Origin: Treponema sp. UBA792 | GTDB lineage: Bacteria > Spirochaetota > Spirochaetia > Treponematales > Treponemataceae | Assembly (NCBI GenBank): GCA_002296965.1 | Contig: DBIW01000020.1 | Span: 24,990 to 88,989, forward strand | Reading direction: 5' to 3' | DNA: 64,000 bases | Shown here: positions 36,350 to 45,500 of the stretch, piece after piece | Layout: each line of letters begins with the position of its first letter | Position numbering within the stretch: position 1 is the stretch's first letter | Notes under the pieces: model-generated | Database searches by the model: none | What the model saw: the letters and a program-made list of their open reading frames with translations, nothing else | Told to the model about the DNA's origin: nothing | Position numbers and translations under genes: made by a program

Positions 36350-37633
36350 ATGCTTGACTATAAATTCATAAAAGACAACCTTGACGCGGTCAAGGCGAAC
36401 ATCAGGAACAGGAACATGACGGCGGATGCCGATCTTGTGGTGCAGCTGTATGACAGGAGAACCGCGCTCGTCACGGAGCTCCAGCAGCTCCAGCAGAAAA
36501 GGAACGAGAACGCCAGAGCGATGAAGCAGAAGCTTGACGCAGAACAGCGCGGGGCGCTGATCGAGGCAGGAAAGGCGCTGAAGGAGAAAATCGCCGAGGT
36601 CGAGAAGGAAAGCTCAGAGACCGAGAGAAAGCTTGAGGAGGCGGCCCGCCAGATTCCGAACATGGTGCATCCGGATGCGCCGGTCGGAAAGCTGGACACG
36701 GAGAACCTTGAGGTGAAGAAAGTCGGAACTCCCAGAAAATTCGACTTTGAGCCGAAAGACCACGTGCAGCTCGGTGAGGAGCTCGACATCATCGACTTTG
36801 ACCGCGGAACGAAAGTATCCGGACCGAAATTCTACTATCTAAAGAACGAGGCCGTATTTCTTGAGCAGGCGCTCATCATGTATGCTCTGAACACGCTCAG
36901 GAAACATGACTTCAAGATGTTCATAACACCGGATGTGGCGAAGGAGGACGTGCTGAAGGGCATAGGATTCAATCCGCGCGGCAACGAGTCGAACGTCTAC
37001 ACAATCGAGGATGAGGGAACCTGTCTGGTCGCCACGGCGGAAATCACTCTCGGAGGCTACCATTCAGACGAGATTCTTGACAAGGCCAGCCTTCCCCTTT
37101 TCTACGGCGGGCTCTCCCACTGTTTCCGCAGAGAGGCAGGAGCCGCCGGACAGTTCAGCAAGGGACTCTACCGTGTGCACCAGTTTGACAAGGTGGAGAT
37201 GTTTGTATACTCCACACCGGAGCAGTCCGACGTGATACATGAGAAGCTGAGGCTGATTGAGGAGGAGATTTTCACCGGACTCGGACTTCCGTTCCACGTG
37301 GTGGACACCTGCACCGGAGACCTCGGCGCGCCTGCATACAGAAAATGGGATCTTGAGGCATGGATGCCGGGAAGAAACGGCGGAGAATACGGCGAGGTGA
37401 CATCAACCTCGAACTGCACAGACTACCAGGCCCGCAGGCTGAACATAAAATTCAGGGATGACGACGGAAAGAACAAGTATGTCCACACCCTGAACGGAAC
37501 GGCGATTGCCGTGGGACGCGCGATGCTGGCTATCCTTGAGAACTACCAGAATGCGGACGGCTCCGTCTCAATTCCTGAGGTTCTTGTCCCCTACTGCGGA
37601 TTCGACAGAATTCTTCCGAAGGACAGAAAATAG
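36350..37633 (+). CDS. serS: Seryl-tRNA synthetase
   Basis: This 427-residue class II synthetase charges tRNA-Ser. Residues 1-100 form the antiparallel coiled-coil arm that grips the tRNA. The catalytic core carries motif 2 (HCFRREAGAAGQFSKGLYRVHQF) and motif 3 (NGTAIAVGRAMLAILENYQ), with the serine-binding TSTSNCTDYQARR between them. Length and motifs are normal. GGAG lies five bases upstream of the ATG. The 63-base gap before it holds a small A/T-rich hairpin and no T-box elements. Confidence 0.97.
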   Translation: MLDYKFIKDNLDAVKANIRNRNMTADADLVVQLYDRRTALVTELQQLQQKRNENARAMKQKLDAEQRGALIEAGKALKEKIAEVEKESSETERKLEEAARQIPNMVHPDAPVGKLDTENLEVKKVGTPRKFDFEPKDHVQLGEELDIIDFDRGTKVSGPKFYYLKNEAVFLEQALIMYALNTLRKHDFKMFITPDVAKEDVLKGIGFNPRGNESNVYTIEDEGTCLVATAEITLGGYHSDEILDKASLPLFYGGLSHCFRREAGAAGQFSKGLYRVHQFDKVEMFVYSTPEQSDVIHEKLRLIEEEIFTGLGLPFHVVDTCTGDLGAPAYRKWDLEAWMPGRNGGEYGEVTSTSNCTDYQARRLNIKFRDDDGKNKYVHTLNGTAIAVGRAMLAILENYQNADGSVSIPEVLVPYCGFDRILPKDRK

Positions 37634-37655
37634 AATTTCCTCTCCTCAGACGAAG

Positions 37656-37688
37656 CGGCCGCCGCGGGACTGTGTCCGGCGGCGGCCG
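37656..37688. terminator. GC-rich hairpin between convergent serS and pyk
   Basis: A 15-base stem with one mismatch and a 3-base loop (37656-37670 with 37674-37688). It has no U-tract on either strand. It is the only element between two convergent genes and probably ends both transcripts. Confidence 0.6.
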
Positions 37689-37694
37689 TACCCG

Positions 37695-39491
37695 TCATAT
37701 CTCGCCTTCGTAGACAAGCAGATCCTTTCCGTCAATCGAAACAGTAAGCCCGGCCTCAATCGTGCGTGACGATGAGCCTGTATCCGCGATCCAGACAAGA
37801 TTCGGATTTATCAGCTTTATCGTATCAGCGTGGAGCTCATTCGAGCCGGTGACTATCATGCCGTCAACAAGCCTCAGAATCGGAATCCAGTTCTCGTCGA
37901 CAGCGGGGCACAGAAGAATTTCCCCGCGCTTGTGCCTGAGACCGTTTATCGCATCATCGGGAGATGCAGCCTTGACAATCCGGCCCGAAATTCTGGTGCC
38001 TCCGTCGCCGTATCCTCCGGTTCTGCCGCGTGCAAGGACATTTCCTACAAGCAGAATTCTTATTGTATTTACGGGAATCGGACTTGCGAGGGGAATTCCG
38101 GCGCACAGTACAATCCGGTCGCTGCGGTGGACATATCCGGCCTCAAGCGTGGATTTCACGGCGTTCTGAATCATCTCCTCGCTGTCATCCGCGATTTTCG
38201 GAACAAGAAGCGGAATCACGCCCCAGTTAAGGAGAAGCTGCCTCTGGACGGAAGGATTCGGAGTCACGGCGATTACAGCCTGCTCCGGACGGAACGTGCT
38301 TATCATCCTTGCGGTATGTCCGCTGAGCGTAGGCACAAGAATCACCATGGCCTTTATCTGGTCTGCCGTCATATACGCCATGCGGGACATGACCTTTCCC
38401 ATCGTTATTCCGCCTTCCGGCTCCGGCACGGCCTCCTTGATTCTGGCGCAGTATTCGGCGCTGTCCTCCACAGTCTGGGCGATTCTCGCCATCGTCTCCA
38501 CCGCCTGGACGGGCCATGCTCCGTTTGCCGTCTCTCCCGAAAGCATTACGGCATCCGTTCCGTCAAAAATCGCATTCGCCACATCCGTAAGCTCGGCTCT
38601 CGTGGGACGCGGATTCACAATCATGGAGTCCAGCATCTGCGTAGCCGTTATCACCGGCTTTCCGGCATTGCGGCATTCCGTTATTATATGCTTCTGGGCA
38701 AGGGGAATGCGCTCCGTGGGAAGCTGCACGCCGAGATCTCCGCGCGCGACCATAATGCCGTCAGCCGCCTCCGCAATCTCCGCGATATTGTCCAGCCCCT
38801 CCTCGTTCTCGATTTTCGCGATTATCTTCATGTTAGAGCCGAGCGACTCAAGATAGCGCCGTATCTCATGCACCTCCGAGGCGAAACTGACGAAACTGGC
38901 CGCGACAAAATCACACTTCATCTTCACGCAGAACGCGATGTCATCCTTATCCTGCCCGCTCATTATCGGAAGTCCGGCATGAATTCCTATGAGATTGACA
39001 TTCTTGCGGCTGCCTATTGACGCGGTATTCATCGCCGTGCACATCACCGTCTTTCCGTCGGTTGAATTCACGTCAAGCTCCAGAAGACCGTCCGCGACAA
39101 GAATCTTGACGCCGGGACGCACCTTGGCGGGAAGCTCCTTCCATGAAATGGAAATTCTGGCCGGCGCGTCTCCGTCCGCCGCGGTGACCTGCGAGCCGTC
39201 GACCGTCACTGCGACCGCATCTCCGGAATTTACGGTTACGGTTCCGCCTCCGGCGACAAGCCCTGTCCTTATCTCCGGCCCCTTGGTGTCCATCATCAGA
39301 GCGACCGGATGGCCGGTCTTCTCCGAGGCGCGCCGGACCCGTTCCATAAGCGACCTGTGGTATTCATGGGTTCCGTGCGAGAAGTTGAATCTTGCCACGT
39401 TCATTCCCGCAAGAATCATATTCTCCACGACAACATCATCCTCCGTGGTGGGGCCCATCGAGCAAACAATCTTCGTCTTTATCGAGCACAT
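37695..39491 (-). CDS. pyk: Pyruvate kinase with extra C-terminal domain
   Basis: Pyruvate kinase converts phosphoenolpyruvate and ADP to pyruvate and ATP. The 598-residue protein begins TKIVCSMGPTTEDD and contains MNVARFNFSHG, MDTKGPEIRTG and the signature around MVARGDLGVQLPTERI, followed by ITATQMLDSM. Past the normal end near residue 475 it has an extra domain like the PEP-utiliser domain of some Bacillus-type enzymes, but the usual GGxxSHAAI reads TGSNELHADTI. AGGAA precedes the ATG. It follows the EIIA-like gene by 24 bases, so the two are probably cotranscribed. Confidence 0.95.
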   Translation of the reverse strand: MCSIKTKIVCSMGPTTEDDVVVENMILAGMNVARFNFSHGTHEYHRSLMERVRRASEKTGHPVALMMDTKGPEIRTGLVAGGGTVTVNSGDAVAVTVDGSQVTAADGDAPARISISWKELPAKVRPGVKILVADGLLELDVNSTDGKTVMCTAMNTASIGSRKNVNLIGIHAGLPIMSGQDKDDIAFCVKMKCDFVAASFVSFASEVHEIRRYLESLGSNMKIIAKIENEEGLDNIAEIAEAADGIMVARGDLGVQLPTERIPLAQKHIITECRNAGKPVITATQMLDSMIVNPRPTRAELTDVANAIFDGTDAVMLSGETANGAWPVQAVETMARIAQTVEDSAEYCARIKEAVPEPEGGITMGKVMSRMAYMTADQIKAMVILVPTLSGHTARMISTFRPEQAVIAVTPNPSVQRQLLLNWGVIPLLVPKIADDSEEMIQNAVKSTLEAGYVHRSDRIVLCAGIPLASPIPVNTIRILLVGNVLARGRTGGYGDGGTRISGRIVKAASPDDAINGLRHKRGEILLCPAVDENWIPILRLVDGMIVTGSNELHADTIKLINPNLVWIADTGSSSRTIEAGLTVSIDGKDLLVYEGEI

Positions 39492-39515
39492 ATATTTTCC
39501 TGATTCCGAATTATA

Positions 39516-40013
39516 TCAGCAGCCTTCAACTTCCACGGTATTCTCCGTGTCATAGCAGGAGACACCGCTTCTTGAAAGCGCGCTGTCAAGATTATACAGA
39601 AAATCATCACCGTTTTCCATCTGACAGAAGCGCTCCACAAGATTTCCGTCCAGAAAAACGTCCATCAGCGCGGAAATTCTCTTAAGGCAGAAATTGGAAT
39701 TCCTCGGCCATGCGGCAAGAACAAAAATTCCGCGTCCCGGGACGGCGACCGCAGCCGCGCACAGAGAAGACACACCGGCCGTACAGACATGAGGCATAAA
39801 AAAACTGTCGTTTATCTTTGACGGCACAAACATCTCGCGCGCAAGAATATCCGCCCTCAGGGTGGCCGGGTCGACAACCGCGCCGGACCTTTCTATAAGC
39901 GACAGCAGCCTCTCCACCATAGCCTTAGGGCAGCAGGAGCCGTTATCAGTCCGCAGACCGCACACATCAGCAGACACCTCGGTGACAATCCAACTTGCAT
40001 CCGTAATATCCAT
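39516..40013 (-). CDS. PTS EIIA (PtsN-like) domain protein
   Basis: This 165-residue protein resembles the fructose/nitrogen-type EIIA domain. The best signs are ILAREMFVPSKINDSFFMPH, where His75 fits the phosphorylated histidine of the family's AIPHA site, and the later IFVLAAWPRNSNFCLKRISALMDVF, which matches the LLAPP...HLKLLA segment. The match is distant and the protein has six cysteines, unusual for the family. No EIIB or EIIC domain is present, so it would act in regulation rather than transport. GAGG lies six bases before the ATG. Cotranscription with pyk suggests a link to the PEP/pyruvate balance. Confidence 0.6.
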   Translation of the reverse strand: MDITDASWIVTEVSADVCGLRTDNGSCCPKAMVERLLSLIERSGAVVDPATLRADILAREMFVPSKINDSFFMPHVCTAGVSSLCAAAVAVPGRGIFVLAAWPRNSNFCLKRISALMDVFLDGNLVERFCQMENGDDFLYNLDSALSRSGVSCYDTENTVEVEGC

Positions 40014-40076
40014 AAAAAATCCTCAGAAAACACTTTAAAAACAGTCTCCGCAATGCATGAATTTCGGGATTCAGGC

Positions 40077-40442
40077 TCAGAATACGGATGTTATGAGAAC
40101 GACGGATTTCGTGAATTTGTCGGAATGAAGAAACCACGGGATTCCGGACAGGAACGACAGCTTCGGCTCGGCGACGGCGGGAGCCAGGAAAACACGGGAG
40201 AACACGCACACATCATCTGAAAAAAACGTCCGGTCAGCGGAGAGCGGGACGCACATTACAGCCGAAGCCAGATTCAGAACCGGATCCGACAGCGGCCCGT
40301 CTCCGCATTCCCCGTAACACGATGACGGCGAAAGCGCATCAGCCGCATAAGAGGCGAGCATACCGGAGGCGGCAGCCCTTGCGGCCAGAAACATCATGGA
40401 GAGGAATATCAATGCAATTTTCCGCAGTCCGTTCTTTTCCAT
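40077..40442 (-). CDS. Small exported protein of unknown function
   Basis: I do not recognise this 121-residue protein. It starts MEKNGLRKIALIFLSMMFLAARAAA, a good signal peptide with likely cleavage near residue 25. The mature part is neutral and hydrophobic, with two cysteines close together (SSCYGECGDG) and another later. The frame stays open to 40478, but the ATG at 40442 is chosen because a near-perfect promoter ends seven bases upstream. It may be cotranscribed with the EIIA-like gene 63 bases downstream. Confidence 0.6.
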   Translation of the reverse strand: MEKNGLRKIALIFLSMMFLAARAAASGMLASYAADALSPSSCYGECGDGPLSDPVLNLASAVMCVPLSADRTFFSDDVCVFSRVFLAPAVAEPKLSFLSGIPWFLHSDKFTKSVVLITSVF

Positions 40443-40449
40443 CGCACGA

Positions 40450-40478
40450 ATTATATTTTCATACATAACTATAGTCAA
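40450..40478 (-). promoter_or_regulatory. Strong leaderless-type promoter
   Basis: On the minus strand TTGACT (40473-40478), 17 bases, TATAAT (40450-40455), then ATG seven bases later. It drives the small exported protein and possibly the EIIA-like gene and pyk. Confidence 0.75.
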
Positions 40479-40635
40479 TCATTTCGAACTGATTTATATC
40501 AGAAACATGATTCATGCGGCGCGCCGCAAACAGGACAGCGGCGCCTGTTCCCTACGCCTCATCTGCCAAACCGGAATGAATGTCCCCCGGACGAATCATC
40601 TCCGTTCATTTGTGGAACTGATTCCGTGTTTATGG

Positions 40636-40641
40636 TAGAAT
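40636..40641 (+). promoter_or_regulatory. -10 box of the pseudouridine synthase gene
   Basis: TAGAAT ends five bases before the ATG at 40647 and no Shine-Dalgarno sequence is present. The -35 region is weak. Confidence 0.5.
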
Positions 40642-40646
40642 AAGCC

Positions 40647-41396
40647 ATGCAGAAACAGATTGACTACAGTGTCGTTTACAGTGATGATGAAATTGCCGTG
40701 CTGAACAAACGCTCCGGACTTCTTATTGCCGCGGACAGATACAATCCGGACGCGCCGAGACTCGACCTGATTGCGGAACAGGAATTCGGCAGGCTCTATG
40801 CCGTGCACCGCATCGACAAGGACACTTCGGGAATAATCATATATGCGCGGACCCAGGAGTCGCACAGGAATCTTTCCCGGCAGTTCGAGGAACGCAGAGT
40901 CGAAAAAATATACCATGCGATAATCTACGGACGCCCGTCATGGGAGACAAAGCGCGAGACCGCGCCGCTTCTTCCGGACGGCGACAGCCGCCACAGGACC
41001 GTCGCCGACAGGAAAAGAGGGAAACCGTCCGTGACGGACTTCACGCTGAAAGGCAGCTTCGGACTTTATTCATGGATAGAGGCGAGACCGAAAACAGGAA
41101 GAACCCATCAGATTCGTGCGCACCTTGCAGCGGAGGGGCTTTCAATCCTATGCGATCCGCTCTACGGAGGAAACCAGAAGCCGCTGCGTCTGAGCGAGAT
41201 AAAGAGGAACTGGCGCGGAGACGACGGCGAGGAGCGTCCTCTGGTGAACAGGCTTGCGCTCCATGCGTACAGAATAGGAATAACGCATCCCTCAAGCGGA
41301 GAAAAGATGAGCTTCACGGCGCCGTACCAGAAGGACATGGAGGCGGCAAGAAGGCAGACCGCGAAAATTTTCGGTGTGGATCCGGTTGATGACTGA
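40647..41396 (+). CDS. RluA-family RNA pseudouridine synthase
   Basis: This 249-residue enzyme isomerises uridine to pseudouridine in rRNA or tRNA. The catalytic aspartate lies in AVHRIDKDTSGIIIYA (near residue 58), the RluA-family HRLDxxTSG motif. KIYHAIIYG and KTGRTHQIRAHLA follow as expected. There is no N-terminal S4 domain, so it is of the short type. The RNA target cannot be assigned. The start lies five bases after a TAGAAT box. Confidence 0.92.
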   Translation: MQKQIDYSVVYSDDEIAVLNKRSGLLIAADRYNPDAPRLDLIAEQEFGRLYAVHRIDKDTSGIIIYARTQESHRNLSRQFEERRVEKIYHAIIYGRPSWETKRETAPLLPDGDSRHRTVADRKRGKPSVTDFTLKGSFGLYSWIEARPKTGRTHQIRAHLAAEGLSILCDPLYGGNQKPLRLSEIKRNWRGDDGEERPLVNRLALHAYRIGITHPSSGEKMSFTAPYQKDMEAARRQTAKIFGVDPVDD

Positions 41397-41477
41397 TCCG
41401 GTCCGGCAGAAAAATTCCGGCCTCCGTCATGGTGGCGGAAACAAGCACGCCCGGTGCGGAGCGTCAGGGGGCTGCGT

Positions 41478-42467
41478 TCAGTCCTCTCCTCCCGGCGCTC
41501 TGGCTGCCCTTATCCGGTCCAGAGTACTGTTTATGCGCCGCACATAACGTCCCTCAGGGTAGACATCCACAGCCATCTGGAGATACTTCTCTATCACGTC
41601 ATAGTCAGCGGCGCTGTCAGAAGCAAGAGTATACGCCGCCATATAATAAGCTTGCTGCTTGTCCTCCGGAGAAAGACGGGAGTCATCGCATATTGATATA
41701 TATGACTGCACGGCATGGGTGACATCATCGGAGGTGTAATATTCAAGCGCCCTCGCTCCGGCGGCCGCAAGTATGTACTTGCTCACAAGACCGGACTGGT
41801 TCTTCTTGTCAATTTCCGGAACCTTTGAATACATCGGAGCAAGAAACACCTTGTAGATGTCGTCCGTATCCTCATAAAGCCGGTCGATTGCATTCACCCT
41901 CCCGACGACATCGCCGGTTTCCGTGCTGTCCACCATGCTCCGGAATTCAGATACCGTCACATCATATCCGGAAAGCATCTCAAGAAACTGCCCCGCATTC
42001 TCAGCCGAGCCGGCGCCGTAGAGCTCCGTAACTACATAGCCTTCCTTTGATATGAGGTAGAAAGCCGGCGTATAGCTCACATTGAGCAGCCCAGCATATC
42101 GGGAATTCTTCCTCATCTGAAGTCCGTACGCCTCGGCATCCCGCTGGTCGGCAGCCGCTCCGTCCGAGGACTGAATCATATTTCCGTAGGAATCATCTGA
42201 AAAATCAAAATGGACAAAAACGTAGCTGTCTGTCACCTCGGAGAATTTTCCGGAGCGTACAACATTGTCAAGAAAAGTTCCGCTCATCGAATCATCACCT
42301 TCCATAGTGACCGCAAGGACTATGCTCTGGTTTCTTTCGGAAGCAATTCTCTTCGCATCGTCAATATCATAAAGGCAGCCGCAGCTGTCTCTCCCGGCGG
42401 CTTTACCGCATGAGGAGAACATAAGCGCCGAAACGGCAAAGACGGCAAAAAACACATTTCTGTTCAT
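41478..42467 (-). CDS. Thioredoxin-fold lipoprotein lacking the CxxC site
   Basis: This 329-residue protein has a lipobox (LMFSSC, Cys near 20) and a domain of the thioredoxin-like type (DAKRIASERNQSIVLAVTM, then SYVFVHFDFSD and VSYTPAFYLISKEGYVV with the cis-proline loop). The place where the catalytic CxxC should stand reads GDDSMSG, so it cannot act as a normal disulfide reductase. The C-terminal third is helical and TPR-like. AGGA lies eight bases before the ATG. It follows purL on the same strand by about 80 bases. A chaperone or binding role at the envelope is possible. Confidence 0.75.
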   Translation of the reverse strand: MNRNVFFAVFAVSALMFSSCGKAAGRDSCGCLYDIDDAKRIASERNQSIVLAVTMEGDDSMSGTFLDNVVRSGKFSEVTDSYVFVHFDFSDDSYGNMIQSSDGAAADQRDAEAYGLQMRKNSRYAGLLNVSYTPAFYLISKEGYVVTELYGAGSAENAGQFLEMLSGYDVTVSEFRSMVDSTETGDVVGRVNAIDRLYEDTDDIYKVFLAPMYSKVPEIDKKNQSGLVSKYILAAAGARALEYYTSDDVTHAVQSYISICDDSRLSPEDKQQAYYMAAYTLASDSAADYDVIEKYLQMAVDVYPEGRYVRRINSTLDRIRAARAPGGED

Positions 42468-42549
42468 TTTCTAATCCTTTTTAAAATTCAAGCGGCCAAT
42501 CCATCTCCGGACATCCCATGCCATGAAAGCCCGGAGAATGAATCCGTCA

Positions 42550-45500
42550 TCATCTGAAATATGCGACTCCGGCCGCAAAAATGTTCTCGCAGGTTGTCTC
42601 GTTCTGGTTGGTGAGCGGATTTCCGGCCACATTTCTGAACAGGTCAAGGCTTGCGCCGTCTCCGTCAGTCCCGATTCCGCGCTCGTTGTGTCCCATCTTT
42701 CCAAGAACGTGGCCGTCCGGAGAAGTGATTCCTTCTATCGCAAAGGCGGAGCCGTTCGGATTGTCCGGCTCAAAGACCGCAGGCCGGCCGAATTCATCGA
42801 CATACTGGCTGAAAACCTGGCCGTTCTGGAAAAGCCTCTCCGCCGTCACCGGATCAACAACGAACCTTCCCTCTCCGTGCGAGACGGCGACAAGATGGTT
42901 GCGCCCGTCCACGACGCTCGGATGAAGCGCCCAGGGGCTTGCCGCGGACACGATTCTTGTGCGGACGATGCGCGAGACATGCCTTCCTATTCTGTTGTAC
43001 GTGAGCGTCGGCATATCGGGAGCCATGTCACGGATTTCTCCGCAGACAGCAAGGCCGGTCTTTACAAGAGCCTGGAATCCGTTGCAGATGCCGAGCACAA
43101 GTCCGCCGCGCTTTTTCAGCAGGCTCATGATCTCCTCGCTCACGGCTCCTGCCCTCAGGACGTTCGCTATGAATTTCGCAGATCCGTCAGGCTCGTCTCC
43201 GGCGGAGAAGCCTCCGGCAAGGGCAAGAATCTGCGTGCTCCTGAGCTCCGCCGCAAATTCCCGCAGTGAATCCGCAAGCATCTCCGGATTCTTGTTGCGG
43301 AGGACGAGAATCTTCGTGTCCGCGCCGGCAATGTTGAATGCGCGCGCCATGTCATATTCGCAGTTCGTTCCCGGAAAGACCGGAATAAGAACCTTAGGAT
43401 GAGTCTTTGGCTCGGCAAAGGAAGGGGATTTTCTGACCTCGCTGAGCGACTTATGCACAGAAACCGCCCATTCCGGAAGCTCCAGCTGAACAGGCGCTCC
43501 GCTGACAGGAGGAAACACCTCCTTGAGCCGGCCTTCCCAGACGCCAAGAATCTCCTCCAGGCCGAGCGTGACGCAGCCGGCCGTGACACCGTCAATCTTC
43601 GCATTCAGGATTCTGATTTCCCTGTCTGCGACTGTCTTTCCAAGCTTCACGACCGTTCCGGCGGCGAATCCGGATTTCTCAAGATCCTCATCAGTTTCTA
43701 TTATTATGTTTCCGTAAGCCGGAACAAAAAGACTTCTGACATTGCCGCCCTCAATCTCGGCTCCGGTCATGTTTCCCAACGCCATCTTCGATACAGCCTC
43801 GGCGATTCCCCCGGCGCCTACAGGATACATCGCGGAGATTTTTCCTTTCCTGTTCAGCCCGTAAATGACGTCCGAATTCGCAAGGAAAGTATCGTAGTCA
43901 GGAGCAAGAATGTCGGAATATGGAACTGAAATCATGTAGATGGAATTTCCTGCGGATTTGAACGAGCCGCTGACGACATTCTCCGCCTCGTCATGGGCAA
44001 CCGCAAAACTCACAAGCGTATGCGGAACATCAAGATTCTCGAAAGTTCCGGACATTGAGTCCTTTCCGCCGATTGATGCGCAGCCTGACTCGATCTGCGC
44101 ATCGACAGAACCGAGAAGCGCGGCGGCCGGATAGCCCCAGCGTTTTTCGGAGACGGCGCGCCCGAAGAATTCCTGAAAGCTCAGACGCGCAGTGCGCGCT
44201 TTTCCGCCGACGCAGGCGATCTTCGCGAGCGATGACAGAACCGAAATTTTCGCCCCGTGCCACGGAGACCATTCGCCGACGCGCGGATCGAATCCGTAAG
44301 ACATCATTGAGACAGTCGATGTCTCGCGCGGAGTGACAACCGGAATTTTCGCCGACATTGCGGCTTCAGGTGTATTCTGATATTTTCCTCCGTACGGGAA
44401 AAGGACGCTCGCAGCTCCGATTGAGCCGTCGAAACGCTCGCCAAGTCCGCGCTGGGAGCAGCAGGCCAGATCGCCCATATCGGCAAGCCATGCTTTTTTC
44501 AGGCGGCTCTCCACGCAGCCCGCGCATTTTACCGGCTTGTCAAGCTCGGCGGCTACGGACGGAAGCGGATTTCTGAGCGGCGACTTTTCCGGTTCGGCAG
44601 GAGAAGCGATGACGGCCGAGGCCTCATGGTGCGCTCCGGCTGCGTCAAGGAATCCGCGTTCCAAATCCACGATTGTCTTACCGCGCCACTTCATAACAAG
44701 GCGGTCGGTATCCGTGACATCAGCTACGACTACGGCGTTAAGATTCTCGGCGGATGCCGCGGCAATGAATCTCTCGGCATCGGGTCTGCGGACGACCACC
44801 GCCATCCTTTCCTGACTTTCAGAAATCGCAAGCTCCGTGCCGTTGAGCCCGTCATATTTTTTAGGAACCATGTCAAGATTGATCTCAAGTCCTGGAGCAA
44901 GCTCGCCTATCGCCACTGAAACACCGCCCGCGCCGAAGTCGTTGCAGCGGCGGATCATCAGGCTCACGTCCTTGTTCCTGAAAAGCCGCTGGATTTTCCG
45001 TTCCTCGACTGCGTTTCCCTTCTGAACCTCGGCGGCTGCCGTCGTGACAGACTTAACCGTATGAACTTTCGAGGAGCCTGTAGCGCCTCCGATTCCGTCG
45101 CGTCCGGTTCCGCCTCCAAGAAGAATCACCACATCGCCCGGCTCAGGTCTCTCGCGGACCACCGTATCAACAGGAGCAGCAGCAATCACTGCCCCCAGCT
45201 CCATTCTCTTTGCGGCGTAGCCCGGATGATAAATCTCCTGGACAAGTCCGGTTGTAAGGCCAATCTGATTTCCATAGGAGGAGAAGCCCTGTGCGGCCTC
45301 GCGGACAATCTTGACCTGAGGAAGCTTTCCCTTCATTGTTTCGGAAAGGGGCACTGTCGGATCGGCCGCGCCGGTTATGCGCATCGACTGGTAGACCCAT
45401 GAACGGCCAGAAAGAGGATCCCGGATTGCGCCTCCAAGACAGGTCGCCGCTCCTCCGAAAGGCTCAATCTCGGTCGGATGATTGTGAGTCTCGTTCTTGA

